The notes beneath the pieces were generated by a model. The model was not told the origin of the DNA, did no database searches, and saw nothing but the letters and a program-made list of their open reading frames with translations. Below, in pieces: positions 47,832-60,404 of a stretch of DNA of 64,000 nucleotides; within the stretch, counting starts at the first letter, position 1, and every line of letters begins with the position of its first letter. Origin of the DNA: Dipteronia dyeriana (lineage: Eukaryota; Streptophyta; Magnoliopsida; Sapindales; Sapindaceae). Location of the stretch: the NCBI GenBank assembly GCA_032871835.1, contig CM065298.1:92379891-92443890 (forward strand), given 5' to 3'. The position numbers were made by a program, and so were the translations under genes.

Positions 47832-50800
47832 TTAGGATCTCCAGTCAACTAGGTTTGGTTTCCATTGTATTGAGTTTTTTTTCATGGGCTTTAGTTCCAT
47901 TCCTCTCGATGATGTCTCGTCTAACTCTCTATTTAACCCTTTGGTTAGCAGATCCATAATGTTATCTTTTGACTTTATATAGTCAAAAGAGATAACTCCA
48001 GTAAAGAGTAGTTGTTTAATGGTATTATATCTTCAACGTATATGTCTAGACTTCCCATTATACATGCTGCCATATGCTCTTCTTGTAGCTGATTGACTAT
48101 TACAGTGGATGCAAATCGCTAGCACAGGCTTTGGCCATCTTGGAATATCCTCTAAGAATTGGTGTAGCCATTCAGCCTCCTCACCACATTTATTAAGAGC
48201 GATAAACTCAGATTCCATGGTAAATCTGGTTATACATGTCTGTTTGGTGGATATTCAAGATACAGTCGCACCTTCTAGTATGAATACATACCCACTGGTG
48301 GATTTTGAATCTTTCATATCATATATCTAGTTTGCATCTATGCATTCTTCTAGGGCTACAGGATATCTGGTATAATGCAGTCCATAGTTACGAGTATATC
48401 GCAAGTACTTCAGTACTCTTACTATTCCTTTCCAATGATCAGTTCATGGATTACTCGTAAATCTGCTTAATTTGTTGGCACAGGCTTTGGCCATCTTGGA
48501 ATACCCTCTAAGAATTGGTGTAGCCATTCAGCCTCCTCACCACATTTATTAAGAGCAATAAACTCAGATTCCATGGTAGATCTGGTTATACATGTCTGTT
48601 TGGTGGATATTCAAGATACAGTCGCACCTTCTTGTATGAATACATACCTACTGGTGGATTTTGAATCTTTCATATCATATATCTAGTTTGCATCAATGCA
48701 TTCTTCTAGGGCTACAGGATATCTGGTATAATGCAGTCCATAGTTACGAGTATATCGTAAGTACTTTAGTACTCTTACTATTCCTTTCTAGTGATCAGTT
48801 CATGGATTACTCGTAAATCTACTTAATTTGTTGATTGCATTAGCTATGTCTGGTTTTGACAACTTGTTAAGTACATTAGACTTCCTATCACTATAGAATA
48901 TTCTAGTTGAGACACGCTCTCACCTATATTCTTGGATAGGTGTAGATTTGTATCTACTAGAGTCCTGGATATTCCAGAATAATTTTTATTGAATTTTTCA
49001 AGAATCATGTCAGTATAGTGTTACTGACTTAGAATGGGTCTGTTCGATGTTCTTAAGATTTTCATTCCCAACATTACATCAGCTAGTCCCATATATTTCA
49101 TATCAAAACTTGATTTCAACATATCCTTGGTAGATTTGATCATTTTATCATCACTACTAACAATTCACATGTCATCAACGTAAAGACACAAAATGACATA
49201 TCCATTTCCCGTGTCTTTGACATAAACACATTTATCACATTCGTTGATCTTAAAACCATTTGACATCATAACATTGTCAAATTTCTCATGCCATTGTTTT
49301 GGTACTTGTTTTAGACCATGCAAAGATTTCACCAACTTACAGACTTTCTTTCCTTGCCCTAGAGCAGAAAAATCTTTCATCTAGTTCTCTAATCAGAAAG
49401 GTTGTTTTCACATCCATTTAATGTACTTCAAGATTTCGCACAGCTGAGATTGCAAGTATCATCCTAATAGAGGTTATTCTCATCACATAGGTCTTCTCGT
49501 TGATCGTAACCTTTAATTGTAAGTCTAGCCTTATAGTTATCAATTGATCCATTTACTTTTCCTCCTGAAAATCAATTTGGACCCTAGCGGTTTACATCCC
49601 GGAGGAAGGTCCATTAATTCTCAAGTATGATTTTGGAGAATGAAATCAATTTGACTCTTGATAGCCTCTTTCCACAAAAGTCCTTACGAAGAGCTCACCG
49701 CTTCTTTGAAGGTTCGAGGTTCACCTTCTAGTAAATGAGTCAGAAAATCTGGACCAAAAGATGTTTTTATCCTAGCTCTTTTGCTATGTCTAGGTTCATC
49801 CTCAACTTCTTTTTCTGAGTCCTCACAATTTTCAACATGTGTTCGTTTTGACGAACTTACTTCATCATTGGATTTACATGGATATACATCTTCAAATAAT
49901 GATGCATTTCTAGATTCCATTATCGTGTTTTTGTGTATATCTTGGATGTCAGACTTATACGCCAAAAATGAATAAGCACTTTTGTTATGTGCCTATACAA
50001 TGAAAATGCAACTAACAGTTTTCGGACCTATCTTCACCTTCTTAGGTGTAGGTATGGCACTTTGGCAAGACACCCCCACATTCGTAAGAATTTGTAGGAA
50101 GACTTTCTTCCATTTCATAGCTCATATGAGGTCTTGTTTACACTTACGGAGTACCTTATTTAATAGGTAATTGCTAGACAATATAGCATCACCCCACATG
50201 TTCTGTGGCAATCCAGAACTTATTAGCATTGCATTCATAATTTCTTTCAAGGTACGATTTTTTCATTCTGCAATACCGTTTTACTGAGGGGAATATGGTG
50301 TAGTGGTTTGATGTATAATTATGTGTTGTGCACAGAATTCACCAAATGATGTTTTATACTCCTCGATCACTTCTCAGAACCTTGATTTTCTTGTTGAGTT
50401 GATTCTCAACTTTAGCTTTATAGAGACTAAACTTCTCTCTAGCTTCATCTTTGCTTTTTAACAAATATACATAGCAGTATTTTACACTATCATCTATAAA
50501 TGTGATGAAATATTTGTTGCCACCTCTTGTTTGAACAAATTTTAAATCACATATATCACTGTGAATTAAATCAAGGGGTTCAGATTTTTTTTCAATACTT
50601 TGAAACGATGACCTTGTTAGTTTTGCTTCAACACAAACTTCACACTTATGTTTGGGATCAAAATTGAAAGTGGGAATATGATTTAAATTAATTAATCTAT
50701 GCAAAGTATCATAATTAACATGTCCTAATCTACCATGTCATAAATTGGAAGACAAGCAAATAAACTGAAGCATTATATTTATTGATTGTTCTTTTAACAA

Positions 50801-52084
50801 CAAATACATTAAGCTTTAAAAGACCTTCAGTTACATATCCCCTACCCATATAAGTTCCCTGCTTAGTTAAAACTACTTTGTCTGATTCAAACATCATCTT
50901 GAACCCGTGCTGATTGAGCAACGAACCGGGCACCAAGTTCTGACGGATATCAAGTACATACAGCACATTGTTCAAGCTCAGGGTTATAGCAGAGGTCATC
51001 TTAAGAATGACTTGACCACATACTTTCACATAAGATGTGGTTGAGTTTCCCATATATAACTTTTCTTCATTCTCAACTTCTTCAAACGTATTGAACATCT
51101 TCCTATCGGAGCATATATGGCATGTGACCCTAGTATCTAACCATTACCCCCTCGACTTTGACCCGACCAAGTTTGATTCTATCACGGCTGTAAAAGGATT
51201 TATCTCTGAGACCTCCTTTGAAATCCCATCAACCACGTTTACCTCATGGTTCTTCTTCTTCTTTAGCAACCTGCACTCAGAAGATTTGTGACCCAGCTTG
51301 TCATAGTTGAAGCACTTCCCTTGGAATTATGGCTTTTTGGAGACTCCTCTATTTGGACCCAATTTGGATCCTTTTCCAAGCTTGTTCTTCTTAAATTTAG
51401 AACTTTGCCCATGTTCTACGACATTAATCTTTGCTTCACTCATACCAACATCTTTCTTCTCATATTTCCTATAATCTTCTTCAATATGAAGCTTGAGTAT
51501 GAGATCATTGATATTCATCTTCTTTCGCTTGTGTTTGAGGTAGGTTTTGAACATCTTCCGTGAAGGAGGCGGCTTCTCAATGATTGCAGTCACCTGGAAG
51601 GTTTCACTTAGGGTCATCCCTTTTACATGAATCTCATGTAGAAGCACTTGAAACTCCTAAACTTGACTCATAACTGGTTTGGAATCCCCCATCTTGTATT
51701 CAGAAAACCGACCCATAATAAACTTTTCGGATCCAACATCCTCAGTTTTGTATTTCCGGTCGAATGACTCCCACTGTTCTTTGGCTTGTTTTTTTGAAGA
51801 ATATACGTTATACAATGAATTTGACAGCCCGTTTAGTATGTAGTTTCGGTACAGAAAATCCGAATGGTTCCATGCATCTATATCATTAATTCTATACCTG
51901 AACATCTCGCTCTTTACCAAATTGGGTTTAGAGCTTCTTCAGTCAAGAACCTATCAAGGTTCAGTGTGGTCAAATAAAACAACATCTTTTGCTGCCACTG
52001 CTTGAAGGTCGGTCCACTGAACTTATCAGACTTCTTCATATGATTCATCGGTAATGAAACCTAATTCATATAGGAATTTGCCAT
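47832..52084 (-). pseudogene. gag-pol: Copia-2 gag-pol
   Basis: Starts at ATG 52084 (MANSYMN, then a stop). Gag reads FKQWQQKMLFYLTTLNLDRF and KQAKEQWESFDRKY, with knuckle CFNYDKLGHKSSEC (~51295). The protease region reads WLDTRVTCHIC (~51140), where DSGA is lost. Integrase: CEVCVEAKLTRSSF, LIHSDICDL, FITFIDDSVKYCYVYL (~50660-50470), LRSDRG. Reverse transcriptase: SLHGLKQVPKQWHEKFD, LCLYVDDM (~49320-49165). RNase H: MESEFIALNKCGEEAEWL (48218-48165), KSRHIR, then DLLTKGL and DWRS before TAA at 47832-47834. Frames change often and stops are many. Part of the RNase H is duplicated. Confidence 0.8.
48123..48834 (-). repeat. Tandem duplication, 356-bp period, in copia-2 RNase H
   Basis: 48123-48478 and 48479-48834 are nearly identical (CACAGGCTTTGGCCATCTTG, GGTGTAGCCATTCAGCC, CTAGGGCTACAGGATATC in both). 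The MESEFIALNK block is therefore present twice. Confidence 0.9.
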
Positions 52085-52758
52085 TGGAAAATTCTCTTAA
52101 CTCACATACTGGCATATCACCGGATCTGGCATGTTTCTCACGAATGAGTTGATGGTCGGAGTCATTGTGACTACACTTGGCAACACAATAGGCACTTCGC
52201 CCACAAGCAAAGAGTTCACAACTGAAGTGTCTAATCCCACACTTGGATTAACATTCGGAGTCTGTAGTGGAAATTCAAGTTCACATTATATTTATCCGCC
52301 ATAACATCTGAAACGGAAACACAATTGTTTTAGTATCACAAAAATAATAGCACCGATATCAATCGATATCAAATAAGTGAATCAACAAATAGATTCCGGA
52401 TATCACAGTGGAAATCACAATCAGTGTCTGACATTACAGACCCGATTTCCTTTGAAATCATAATTGCCAAATCAGTGTCTGCTAATAGACCCGAATTTTC
52501 AAAATATAAATCAGATCATTAAGTGAAATCAATGTCTCGAAGTATACCCGATTTCCACATGTTACTTTTATTTTATTTTTTTTATTTGAAACCAGTGTCT
52601 AGAAAATAGACCAAATTTCCACAAATCCTTTTTTAAATTTTAAAAACCGAACCAGTGAAGTTTCAAGTTTGTCACGGTCTGAGCAGTACCAGAAACGAAA
52701 ACCAGAAGGACTGAAGAAACGTTTTTAAAATAGAAGAAATTAGAAATTGTCTTAAGAT
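52085..52758 (-). other. Copia-2 leader with degenerate repeats
   Basis: Between the 5' LTR and gag. At 52413-52612, four copies of AATCAGTGTCT...AGACCCGATTTCC-like sequence recur every 45-70 bp. No coding sequence. Confidence 0.55.
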
Positions 52759-53811
52759 TGTTGTTTGTATATCAAAAACAATCTAGTTCGAATATGTAGA
52801 AAGTAACAAACAGATATAAAAAGTTAGAAAAATTAAGGCTCGTGTTTCACACGGTGTCCTTAAGACAATTTCACCGTATATAACACCGTATGTGTATAGC
52901 TATTTTCTCCTAGGAATCCAGGATACAACGATTTAACAATAGAAGTGCAAAACACTAACCTCTTTCAGTGAACTCAAATTTGGTTCGAACTTACCAAGCA
53001 TAGAAAGAGAAAAAAAACGAGACGAGAGAATAACTATTGCTTTGGAATTTCGTGATTCAAAGAATGTGTCTTTTGAAGTGTAGACTAAGGTTTCTTATAT
53101 AACCAAAATTAAAGAGATTGATTTGGAAATTACTTGATAACTACGTTAAAAATGATAAAGGAAATTTAATTAAAGTATAATCTTCAAAAAGATTTATTCC
53201 TGATTGATCACTGATTCTGATTACAGTATCAGAATCCAAAACAGAAATCAACTATTTCCTTAATTTCCTTAACCAAAACGGAAATTACCTTTTTCCTTAT
53301 CATTCATTTAAAACCATATGACCTAGGGAAAATAATTAATTCTTTCCTTATCAATGAACTGATTTAGGAAAAATTAAATTTAGAAGAGTTGTAAAAAATC
53401 GATTATACTGTCACGGTCCAATCGAAACGACATTCGTGTATGTAGGATGCACCCACGTATGAGTTGTGCAATCGAAGGTTCAAGGTCCTTGATTTGTACC
53501 CCCTACCCTCTTGTGCACGAGAGAGAGCCTCTATACTACACATATTGATAAGCTACTATCGTATAACTATTTATGTACTACATATAAGTGTTTTATCCAA
53601 CCAATGTGGGATGCACATTTTTCCCTATACAATGGGATCACTTTGAGACTCAATTTCTCATTCACCCATTAATCAATTTGTGAGCTTGAGTATATCACTT
53701 TAAAGCTCTCACGAAGGAGAATTCGAATATACATTGATCTTTTATTTTTATGAAACCGATCATACTCAAATAATGCTCTCAAGCCACTTATTTATCATAA
53801 ATTTTCCAGTA
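52759..53811 (-). repeat. Copia-2 5' LTR
   Basis: Shares GTGTTTCACACGGTGT, CGTATGTGTATAGC, TTTTGAAGTGTAGACTA and ACCTTTTTCCTTATCATTC-like blocks with 46172-47287. Its terminal bases have mutated to CCAGTA where the other LTR keeps CTAACA. Confidence 0.85.
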
Positions 53812-53951
53812 GCTTTTAAAAGACATTAAGTGTAGTCGTGTAGATGGAGGCTGTCGAGATATGCCCTAAAAATGTTATTGTCCATTTACACCTCTTCGAC
53901 TACACCCTCAATCTACAAATATCATTTTAGACATTAGGTGTATTCAAGAAG

Positions 53952-55640
53952 GTGGCCATTAAAACTGTTAGGATGACATGGTATAGTAACCAGAGATCAG
54001 GTGATAGGCTTTCAACTTGTGCTATTGGGACTTTTAGAAATTTTTCTCATGTGTCAAGTGTGAACGTTAGAATAAAGGATTTTCTTACTCAACGATGTAC
54101 CTTGGGGATAAACAGATTTTATAGAGGTTTGATTCTGTGTATGGCTGTTTCAGTTTTATAAGAATTAAGTTTTTATGAGAAAATTGTTTTCATTCGATAG
54201 AAATGGGGAAGTACAATGAAGCTCCCTAAACAAGACTAGTATGGATCGAGATAATGGGGATGCCATGAGTTGTTGGTCTGAGTCCTTCTTTTTGAAAATG
54301 GGAATGGTGTTTAGCGAAGCATTAATGGTAGATGATTCCACTGTAAAGAGAAGGAGGTTGGACAAAGGAATGGTTCTGGTCTTGGTTTCATTTAGACATC
54401 TATGTCCATATTATATTGAGGTGGTGGGTGACAGAAAGACCTTCATGGTTTCGGTTGTTATAGATAAATCTCCAGTTAAGGTTTAATGGCCGGAAAGGCA
54501 ACTGAAGTTAAAGTCGGAATCGTCATCACCAAATTCAATTGTTCCGGTCAAGGTAAACAGAGGGACTCATTCTGAAAAAAAGAGGCATTTGACACCTAAG
54601 TTGCCTACTGGTCAGAATGGTTCAGAGCTTAGTAAAGATTATAGTAGAAAAGGGATGGACATCAGTGAAAAGTCATTTGATTTGAAAGAAGTTGGCAGAT
54701 TGTTTCGGTTATTAAGGAATGAAAGGTTTATGGAGGCAAAAAGGGGAGTCAACTCAAGCCTAATAAGAGAAAAAGGTGAAAAGACAGCTACTAATGCTCT
54801 TCCTAATGTGGCCAATATTACAAAGGCAAGTTGTTTTTCCAAAGAAAATCCAATATACCACTCATTCATAAAGATAGATAATCTAAGTTGGACTTAGAAA
54901 AAAGGAGGGAGGGTTTTTTAGAAGATGGGAGTAGTAGAGAAGACAGATCATCTAGTTCAGAGAAAAGTTTATGGAAAGTGGGGGGAGACGTTACATTTGA
55001 AGAGGAGTGCTTGAGGAAACCCAAAGAAATGAATGGGCTGGGTATGGTAGATCCAAATAATGGGCTCAAGTTAGCACCTAAATCAGTTGGACTTGAGCAT
55101 TCTAGAAGGCATGATTTAGCCAATGGGAATAAGATAGTTAACTTCTAGATTGACATTGGGCCAAACCAAATCTCATCTAAGGATTACGTTGCTGAGGGTT
55201 GTGAAATTCATAGTAGATCTGATTTGAATACTAGTCAATCTAATTAATCATCAAGAGAGGAGCCTTGTCTAGTTTGTGCTTCTATTGAGAAAGACAAATG
55301 AAAATCTGATAAAGTGGAAAGCTTCTCCACTAATTCAGCTTATAGAGATACAATTGTGGAGAAAAAGAAAAGTAGGGGTACAAAGAAGGTTTTCTCTATA
55401 AAAAGACATAGAACGAGGACAAGATACGCAAGACTTATGGGATCTTAGATCAATAGAGGGTTCAGAGCCAAGGGTCAAATGAGGTTAGATTGAGAACAAC
55501 TTGGAATTTAATGGAGGAAATTGCTAAAGTTATAGAAACAAGAGTGGCGTTGGGTTTTAACTTCAATGGAAGGGAGGATGAGATTGGTATGGAGGTGGCT
55601 ATGAGAGAATTAGAGGATGAGGAGAGGCTCCACAACAATA
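53952..55640 (+). pseudogene. LINE ORF1 (nucleic-acid-binding protein), decayed
   Basis: Open segments at 53952-54161, 54241-54486, 54589-54897 and 54888-55148 are in different frames. The 54340-54480 part reads RLDKGMVLVLVSFRH and YYIEVVGDRKTFMVSVV, resembling the end of the DUF4283 domain found in plant LINE ORF1. The following ~1 kb is Ser/Lys/Glu-rich linker. No CCHC knuckle seen. ORF1 would bind LINE RNA. Confidence 0.45.
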
Positions 55641-55699
55641 ATCAGTAGCTCTTGTTGTAGCGTTTACTTAAGGGGTTCATGGAATATAAAAGGTTTAGG

Positions 55700-58600
55700 T
55701 AATGGGGAGAAGAAGCTAGCGGTTCGAAGGTCTGGTTGAGAGCATAAACCAACCTTTTTGTTCCTTCAAGAAACAAAACTCAACTTTGATATTAGGCTGG
55801 TAAAGTTGTTTGTTGGTGCTGTTCTTAGTAGAAGCTTGGGGGTGGACGCGGAAAGGGCTCCAGAAGAGCTGATTATGTTATGGAACAAAGACTCATTCAA
55901 GGGAAAAACTTGTATCCTTAATAATCGTTGCATAATTTTGGTGGGAGAGTTAATAATAAAAAAAAATATGGTTCTGTGTAAGGTTTATATGGCTTCGAGA
56001 GAGAATAAGAGGAAAAATTTGTGAGACTTCTTAATCAATACGAGGTGGGAAACTCCAATCCCATAGTGTTTGGGAGGGGATTTTAACTTGGTGCGTGTCT
56101 CATCGAAAAGAATTGGAGAAGAAAATCAAATGGTGACAATTAGGAATTTCAACTCTTTCGTTAAGGGGGCAGAGGTGCTGAATATTCTGATGAGTTGCAT
56201 GTCCTTTACATGGACTAATTTAAGGGAAATAGCAGCTTGGGCACGGCTAGATCACTTTCTCTTTTCTCTTGAGATCCTCAACTGGTTCCCAAAAATGGTG
56301 CAAAGAGGTTTTAGTAGAAGTGTTTCAAATCATAATCCAATTGGCATTGGTGAACCTAAGACGGATAGGGGGCTAAATTCATTTCATTTTTTTAATTGGT
56401 GGACGGAGAACAAAGAGCTGACAACAGAAGCTATTAGAGGTTGGAAGGGCTACCTTGTAAGAGGTTCTAAAAGTCAGATTCATAAAGCTAAAATGAAGGC
56501 ATCAAAGATGTCTATAAAGAAGTGGTTGGAGCTGAACAAGAAGCAGAATTTGTCCTTAGAGCAGTTGGGTGATTATGTGGCTACCTTAGACAAGAAAGTG
56601 GAGAGCAAATGTTGGCCTGAATGCCACAAAAATACGTAAGTGTCCTTAATTTTGAAAATCTGGGAAGATGGGCAATCGTGGCGTTATAAATCAAGGATTA
56701 AATGGCTTAAGGGAAGGGATAAGAACACTAGGTTTTTTTTCATTTTGTAGCCTACGATAGAAGAAGAAGGAACCGAATTGAGGATATTTCTCTCAATGGA
56801 GTTATGGTGATATAGCTGAAGCTTATTAGACAAGGAGTTTTTGATATCCTTAGAAATCATTATACAAATTTTTCTTGGTTACGTTTGAATATTGTTGATC
56901 TATCTATCAAGAGGTTTTCAGAGTATGAGAAACATAACCTAGTAGAGGCCTTTAGCACGGAGAAGGTCGGGGAGGCAGTCAAGAACTGTGATGGAAATAA
57001 AGCACCATATCCTAATCAACTGAATCTAAACTTTTTCAAAATGAATTGAGAGTGTATAAAAGAGGACTTTATGAATTTCATCTTGGAATTCTATAGCGAT
57101 TGTTCTATCATGAAAAGGCTAAACAACATATTTCTAGCTCTTATTTCAAAAGTCCGAAGGCCGGTGACATTGGGGGATTACAAACCAATTAGTTAGATTA
57201 TGAAAAACATAACCTAGATGAGGCCTTTAGCATTGAGAAAGTCTGGGAGGCAGTTTAAAACTGTGATGGAAATAAAGCACCAAGTCATGATAGGCTATAT
57301 CTAAACTTTATTAAGACGAATTGGGAGTGTATAGAAGAGGACTTTATGAATTTCCTTTTGGAATTCTATAGAGATGGTTCTATCACGAAAGAGCTAAATA
57401 ACACATTTCTAGCTTTTATTCTGAAAGTTTGAAAGTCCAAAATTCTAAAAGCCTGTGACGTTGGGCGATTATAGACCAATTAGTCAAGTGGGAGCCATGT
57501 ATAAAGTATTGGCCAAATTTTTGGACAACCATTTAAGAAGAGTGATGGAATCTGTCATAGAAAATACCTAAATGGCATTCATTAAAAACTGCCAAATTTT
57601 GGACAGCTTCATGGTAGCAGGGAAAGTTTTTCACAAGTGGAAAAACGACAAAAAGGGTGGTCTTATTGTGAAACATGGCTTCGAAAAGGCATACGATAGC
57701 GTAGGCTACAATTTTTGGATAAAATGTTGGAAGGTATGGGCTTCGGTTTGAAATAAAGACAATGGATAAAGAAGTGTATTTTGACTCCGACCATCTCAGT
57801 CCTTGTTAATGGTAGCCCAACACCGCAATTTGGAGTGCTAAGAGGCCTATGATAATGGGATCTCCTATCTCCCTTTATTTTTAATATTGTTGTTGAAAGG
57901 TTGAGCATATACTCAACAAAGCGGTGGGTATGGACCTCATAAAGGGTGAGTATTTTGGTAATAACATAGTGCACATGTCTCATCTTCAATTTACGGATGA
58001 CATGAAGGTTTTTCTTAAGCCTAGGGTCGACTATCTACTAAACTTAAAAAGGATTCTTCATTGTTTCGAATTATTTTCGAGGATCAAAATAAATTTTCAT
58101 AAATCATGTCTTGTAAGAATGGGAAAGATTTTACATAGTGGGAAGGGGTGTGCGGATTAATTTAAGTGCAGAAAGGCCGCTATACCTATAAGTAATTTAG
58201 GTCTTACTTTATGCGTAAAACCTAGTGCCTAAAGGTTTTGGAATCTAGTTATTTCCATTATAGAGAAACGGTTGACACTGTGGAAGAGAAAGATTATTTC
58301 AAAAAGTGGGAGATTAGTTTTGAGTTGTATTTCTATATTCTATATATCGGTGTTCAATATGCTAGTCGGGGTAGCTAAAAATATTGAAAAACTACAACGA
58401 GGGTTCTTGTGGGGCGATGAGATCATTAAAAGGAAATTACATGCAGTGGATTGAGACACTGTTTATAAAAGCAAGAAGAAATGGGGCCTAAGGATTGGAA
58501 GGATGTTCGACAAAAATGTTGTAATGCTAGCAAAGTGGGTTTGGAGGTTTAAACTTCTTCTCTGTGAAAAAGGGTGGTTTGTGCTATTTATGGAATTGAT

Positions 58601-59900
58601 GAAAAAAGGATGGTTTGAGACTGGCAAAGTTCTAAAGCTTCCTTGTATTTAGTCAGGGCAATTGCTAACTTGCTCAAGCCAGGCTAGCGAATGGCAAAAT
58701 TTTGTGAAAAGGGATTGAAGGTGGTTATTGGATGTGGGAATAGAGTCAGGGCAGGATATTTAAGTGAATTTGGTTAAGCTTAAGGAAGCATTTCCCAGGA
58801 TGTTTGCTTTAGCTGCTGACAAAGAAGGGTTCAGATCTTGGCAGGGTGAGGAGTGGGTATAGAAGTTTAAATTATGAAGATAACCTTTTGACTGGGACAA
58901 GAACCAATGGAATTGATTTCAAAAGGGTCTCAATTGTTTTTAAATTTGGAAGTCAATAGAGGACACAATTGGGTGGGGGTTCAATCCGAATCATATCGAT
59001 CTTTTCTATTTCTTCCTTTCGTAAAGCTCTAAAGGATTTAGGTGGTATGGATAGCGTGAATGTTAGACTTCATTGGAGAGGGATTTGTCCTCTAAATGTC
59101 AAAATTTTTACATTGCAACTTCTTAAAGGAAGAATCTTTACGGGGAATGTTCTCCAAAGGTTCGGTGTTAGACTTGACTTGAATTGTCAATTTTGCAAAA
59201 CCAGTGAGGAAACTTTAGACCACGTTTTTCTTAACTGCTTTTGGACTTGGAAGTTATGACAGAAGTGCATGGATTGGTGGGGGATGAACTGTTGTATGAT
59301 CAAGAAAATGAATGGCTCATGGGTGAGTTGGGAAGGTTTACAGCCATCAGGTAAATACGTTAGAACTCGAAATTTGCTATTATATGTTGTGGTTTGGACC
59401 ATGTGGGAGAATAAGAATGAAGCGATATTTAGAGACAAGGAGAATGACGTAGATCAAGCTATATATATGGTAAAGTTTAGATTTGGCTAGTAGTTTAAAC
59501 ACCATGGTCCAGGATCCAATGGGATTTTAACAACTATCTTGTTGAACATTTAGGACTTATGTGTTGATCTCAGCCATAGAAAGAAGCAGTGGGTAGAAGA
59601 TTGGACCTTCCTCTTGGTTGTGGTTTGAAATTTAATGTCGATGGATCGGTTTTGGGGAAACCTGGTTCGGTCAGAATTGGAGGGGTATTAAAGGACTCTA
59701 ATGGTAAAGTTCTCTGTGTGTTTTCAAATTCTATTGGGATTCAGGACTCAAATTCGGTAGAGCTTTTTACGTCTCACAAAGCATGTGGTTTTTGTGTTTC
59801 AATCCCTTCTTTTATGGGTTGTGAGATCGAGATAGTGAGTGACTCTAAGACGGCTATTTCCTAGATCAATAATGGTGGGGTGGAAATCTAAATTATGACC
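55700..59900 (+). pseudogene. LINE ORF2: endonuclease, reverse transcriptase, zf-RVT, RNase H
   Basis: Endonuclease (55740-56340): FLQETKLNFDIRLVK, GGDFNLVR, SFTWTN, ARLDHFLFS, SNHNPIG. The usual DR is DH and SDH is SNH, so the active site is damaged. Reverse transcriptase (~56940-58160): DGNKAP, LGDYRPISQVGAMYKVLAK, GFEKAYDSV, LQFTDDMKVFLK (family FADD). Thumb region near 58272-58440: SKSGRLVLSC, RGFLWGDE. zf-RVT (58969-59259): WRGICPLNVKIFTLQL, CQFCKTSEETLDHVFLNC. RNase H (59589-59864): LKFNVDGSVLGKPG, IGGVLKDSNG, SVELF, SDSKTAIS, keeping Asp, Glu and Asp. Stops and frame changes are frequent. Confidence 0.8.
56924..57485 (+). repeat. Tandem duplication, 275-bp period, in LINE reverse transcriptase
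   Basis: 56924-57198 and 57199-~57485 repeat the GNKAP...DYRPIS segment: AACTGTGATGGAAATAAAGC and GAGGACTTTATGAATTTC occur in both copies. Confidence 0.85.
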
Positions 59901-60404
59901 ACTTAATCTACGACACTTTGGTGCAATCTTGAGCTATTCAGAGGCACTGGTATATTTTTCTTCAAAAGCCACTAATTTCTTTAATGATAAGTTCACTAAA
60001 ATGGGGTCTAGCTTGTCTGAATGACTTAGTTTGTCTCTAAGGCGCTGGGGTTTTTTCTTTTTTGCTCTGTTTGTTCTTCATTCTGAGTTGTGGTTGTTGT
60101 TTTTCTAGTTTCGGTTGGGTTTGCTACTTGCAAGCAGTTCTATTTTTTCGTTTCTTGTTGTTGTTTTTTTGTGCCTTGTGTGGTTGTTCTTAATAATGTT
60201 AAAAAAAAATGAAGATTATGAGGGGAAAAAAGTAATCATCAAATGATTGATGGATTTTTAATTTTTTTAATTTATGTTATATGTGTATAAAAGTAATTTT
60301 GTTGCCAAAGAAACCTGAGTATTTTGAGTAAAGCCCAAAAGATATTTGATTTTTCCATTTTAGCCCAACTTCATATAATCAATCTTTCTGAATTCCCTAG
60401 ACAG

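Larger units (their letters stand above)
46172..53811 (-). mobile_element. Copia-2: old minus-strand Ty1/copia element
   Basis: 7,640 bp are flanked by a perfect GCTTT duplication (46167-46171 and 53812-53816). The LTRs are 46172-47287 (3' LTR) and 52759-53811 (5' LTR). A polypurine tract, GGGGGGAT on the minus strand, lies at 47288-47295. The LTRs are only ~85-88% identical by eye, so this insertion is older than copia-1. The coding region runs from 52084 down to 47832. No standard initiator-Met primer site follows the 5' LTR. Confidence 0.85.
53950..60209 (+). mobile_element. Plant LINE with RNase H, decayed but nearly full length
   Basis: ORF1-like sequence at ~53950-55640 is followed by ORF2 at ~55700-59900 and a T/G-rich 3' UTR ending in A9 at 60201-60209. 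The order endonuclease, reverse transcriptase, zf-RVT, RNase H is that of plant L1-type LINEs. Numerous stops and frameshifts and a 275-bp internal duplication make it inactive. The 5' end is uncertain and I found no target duplication. Confidence 0.75.
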
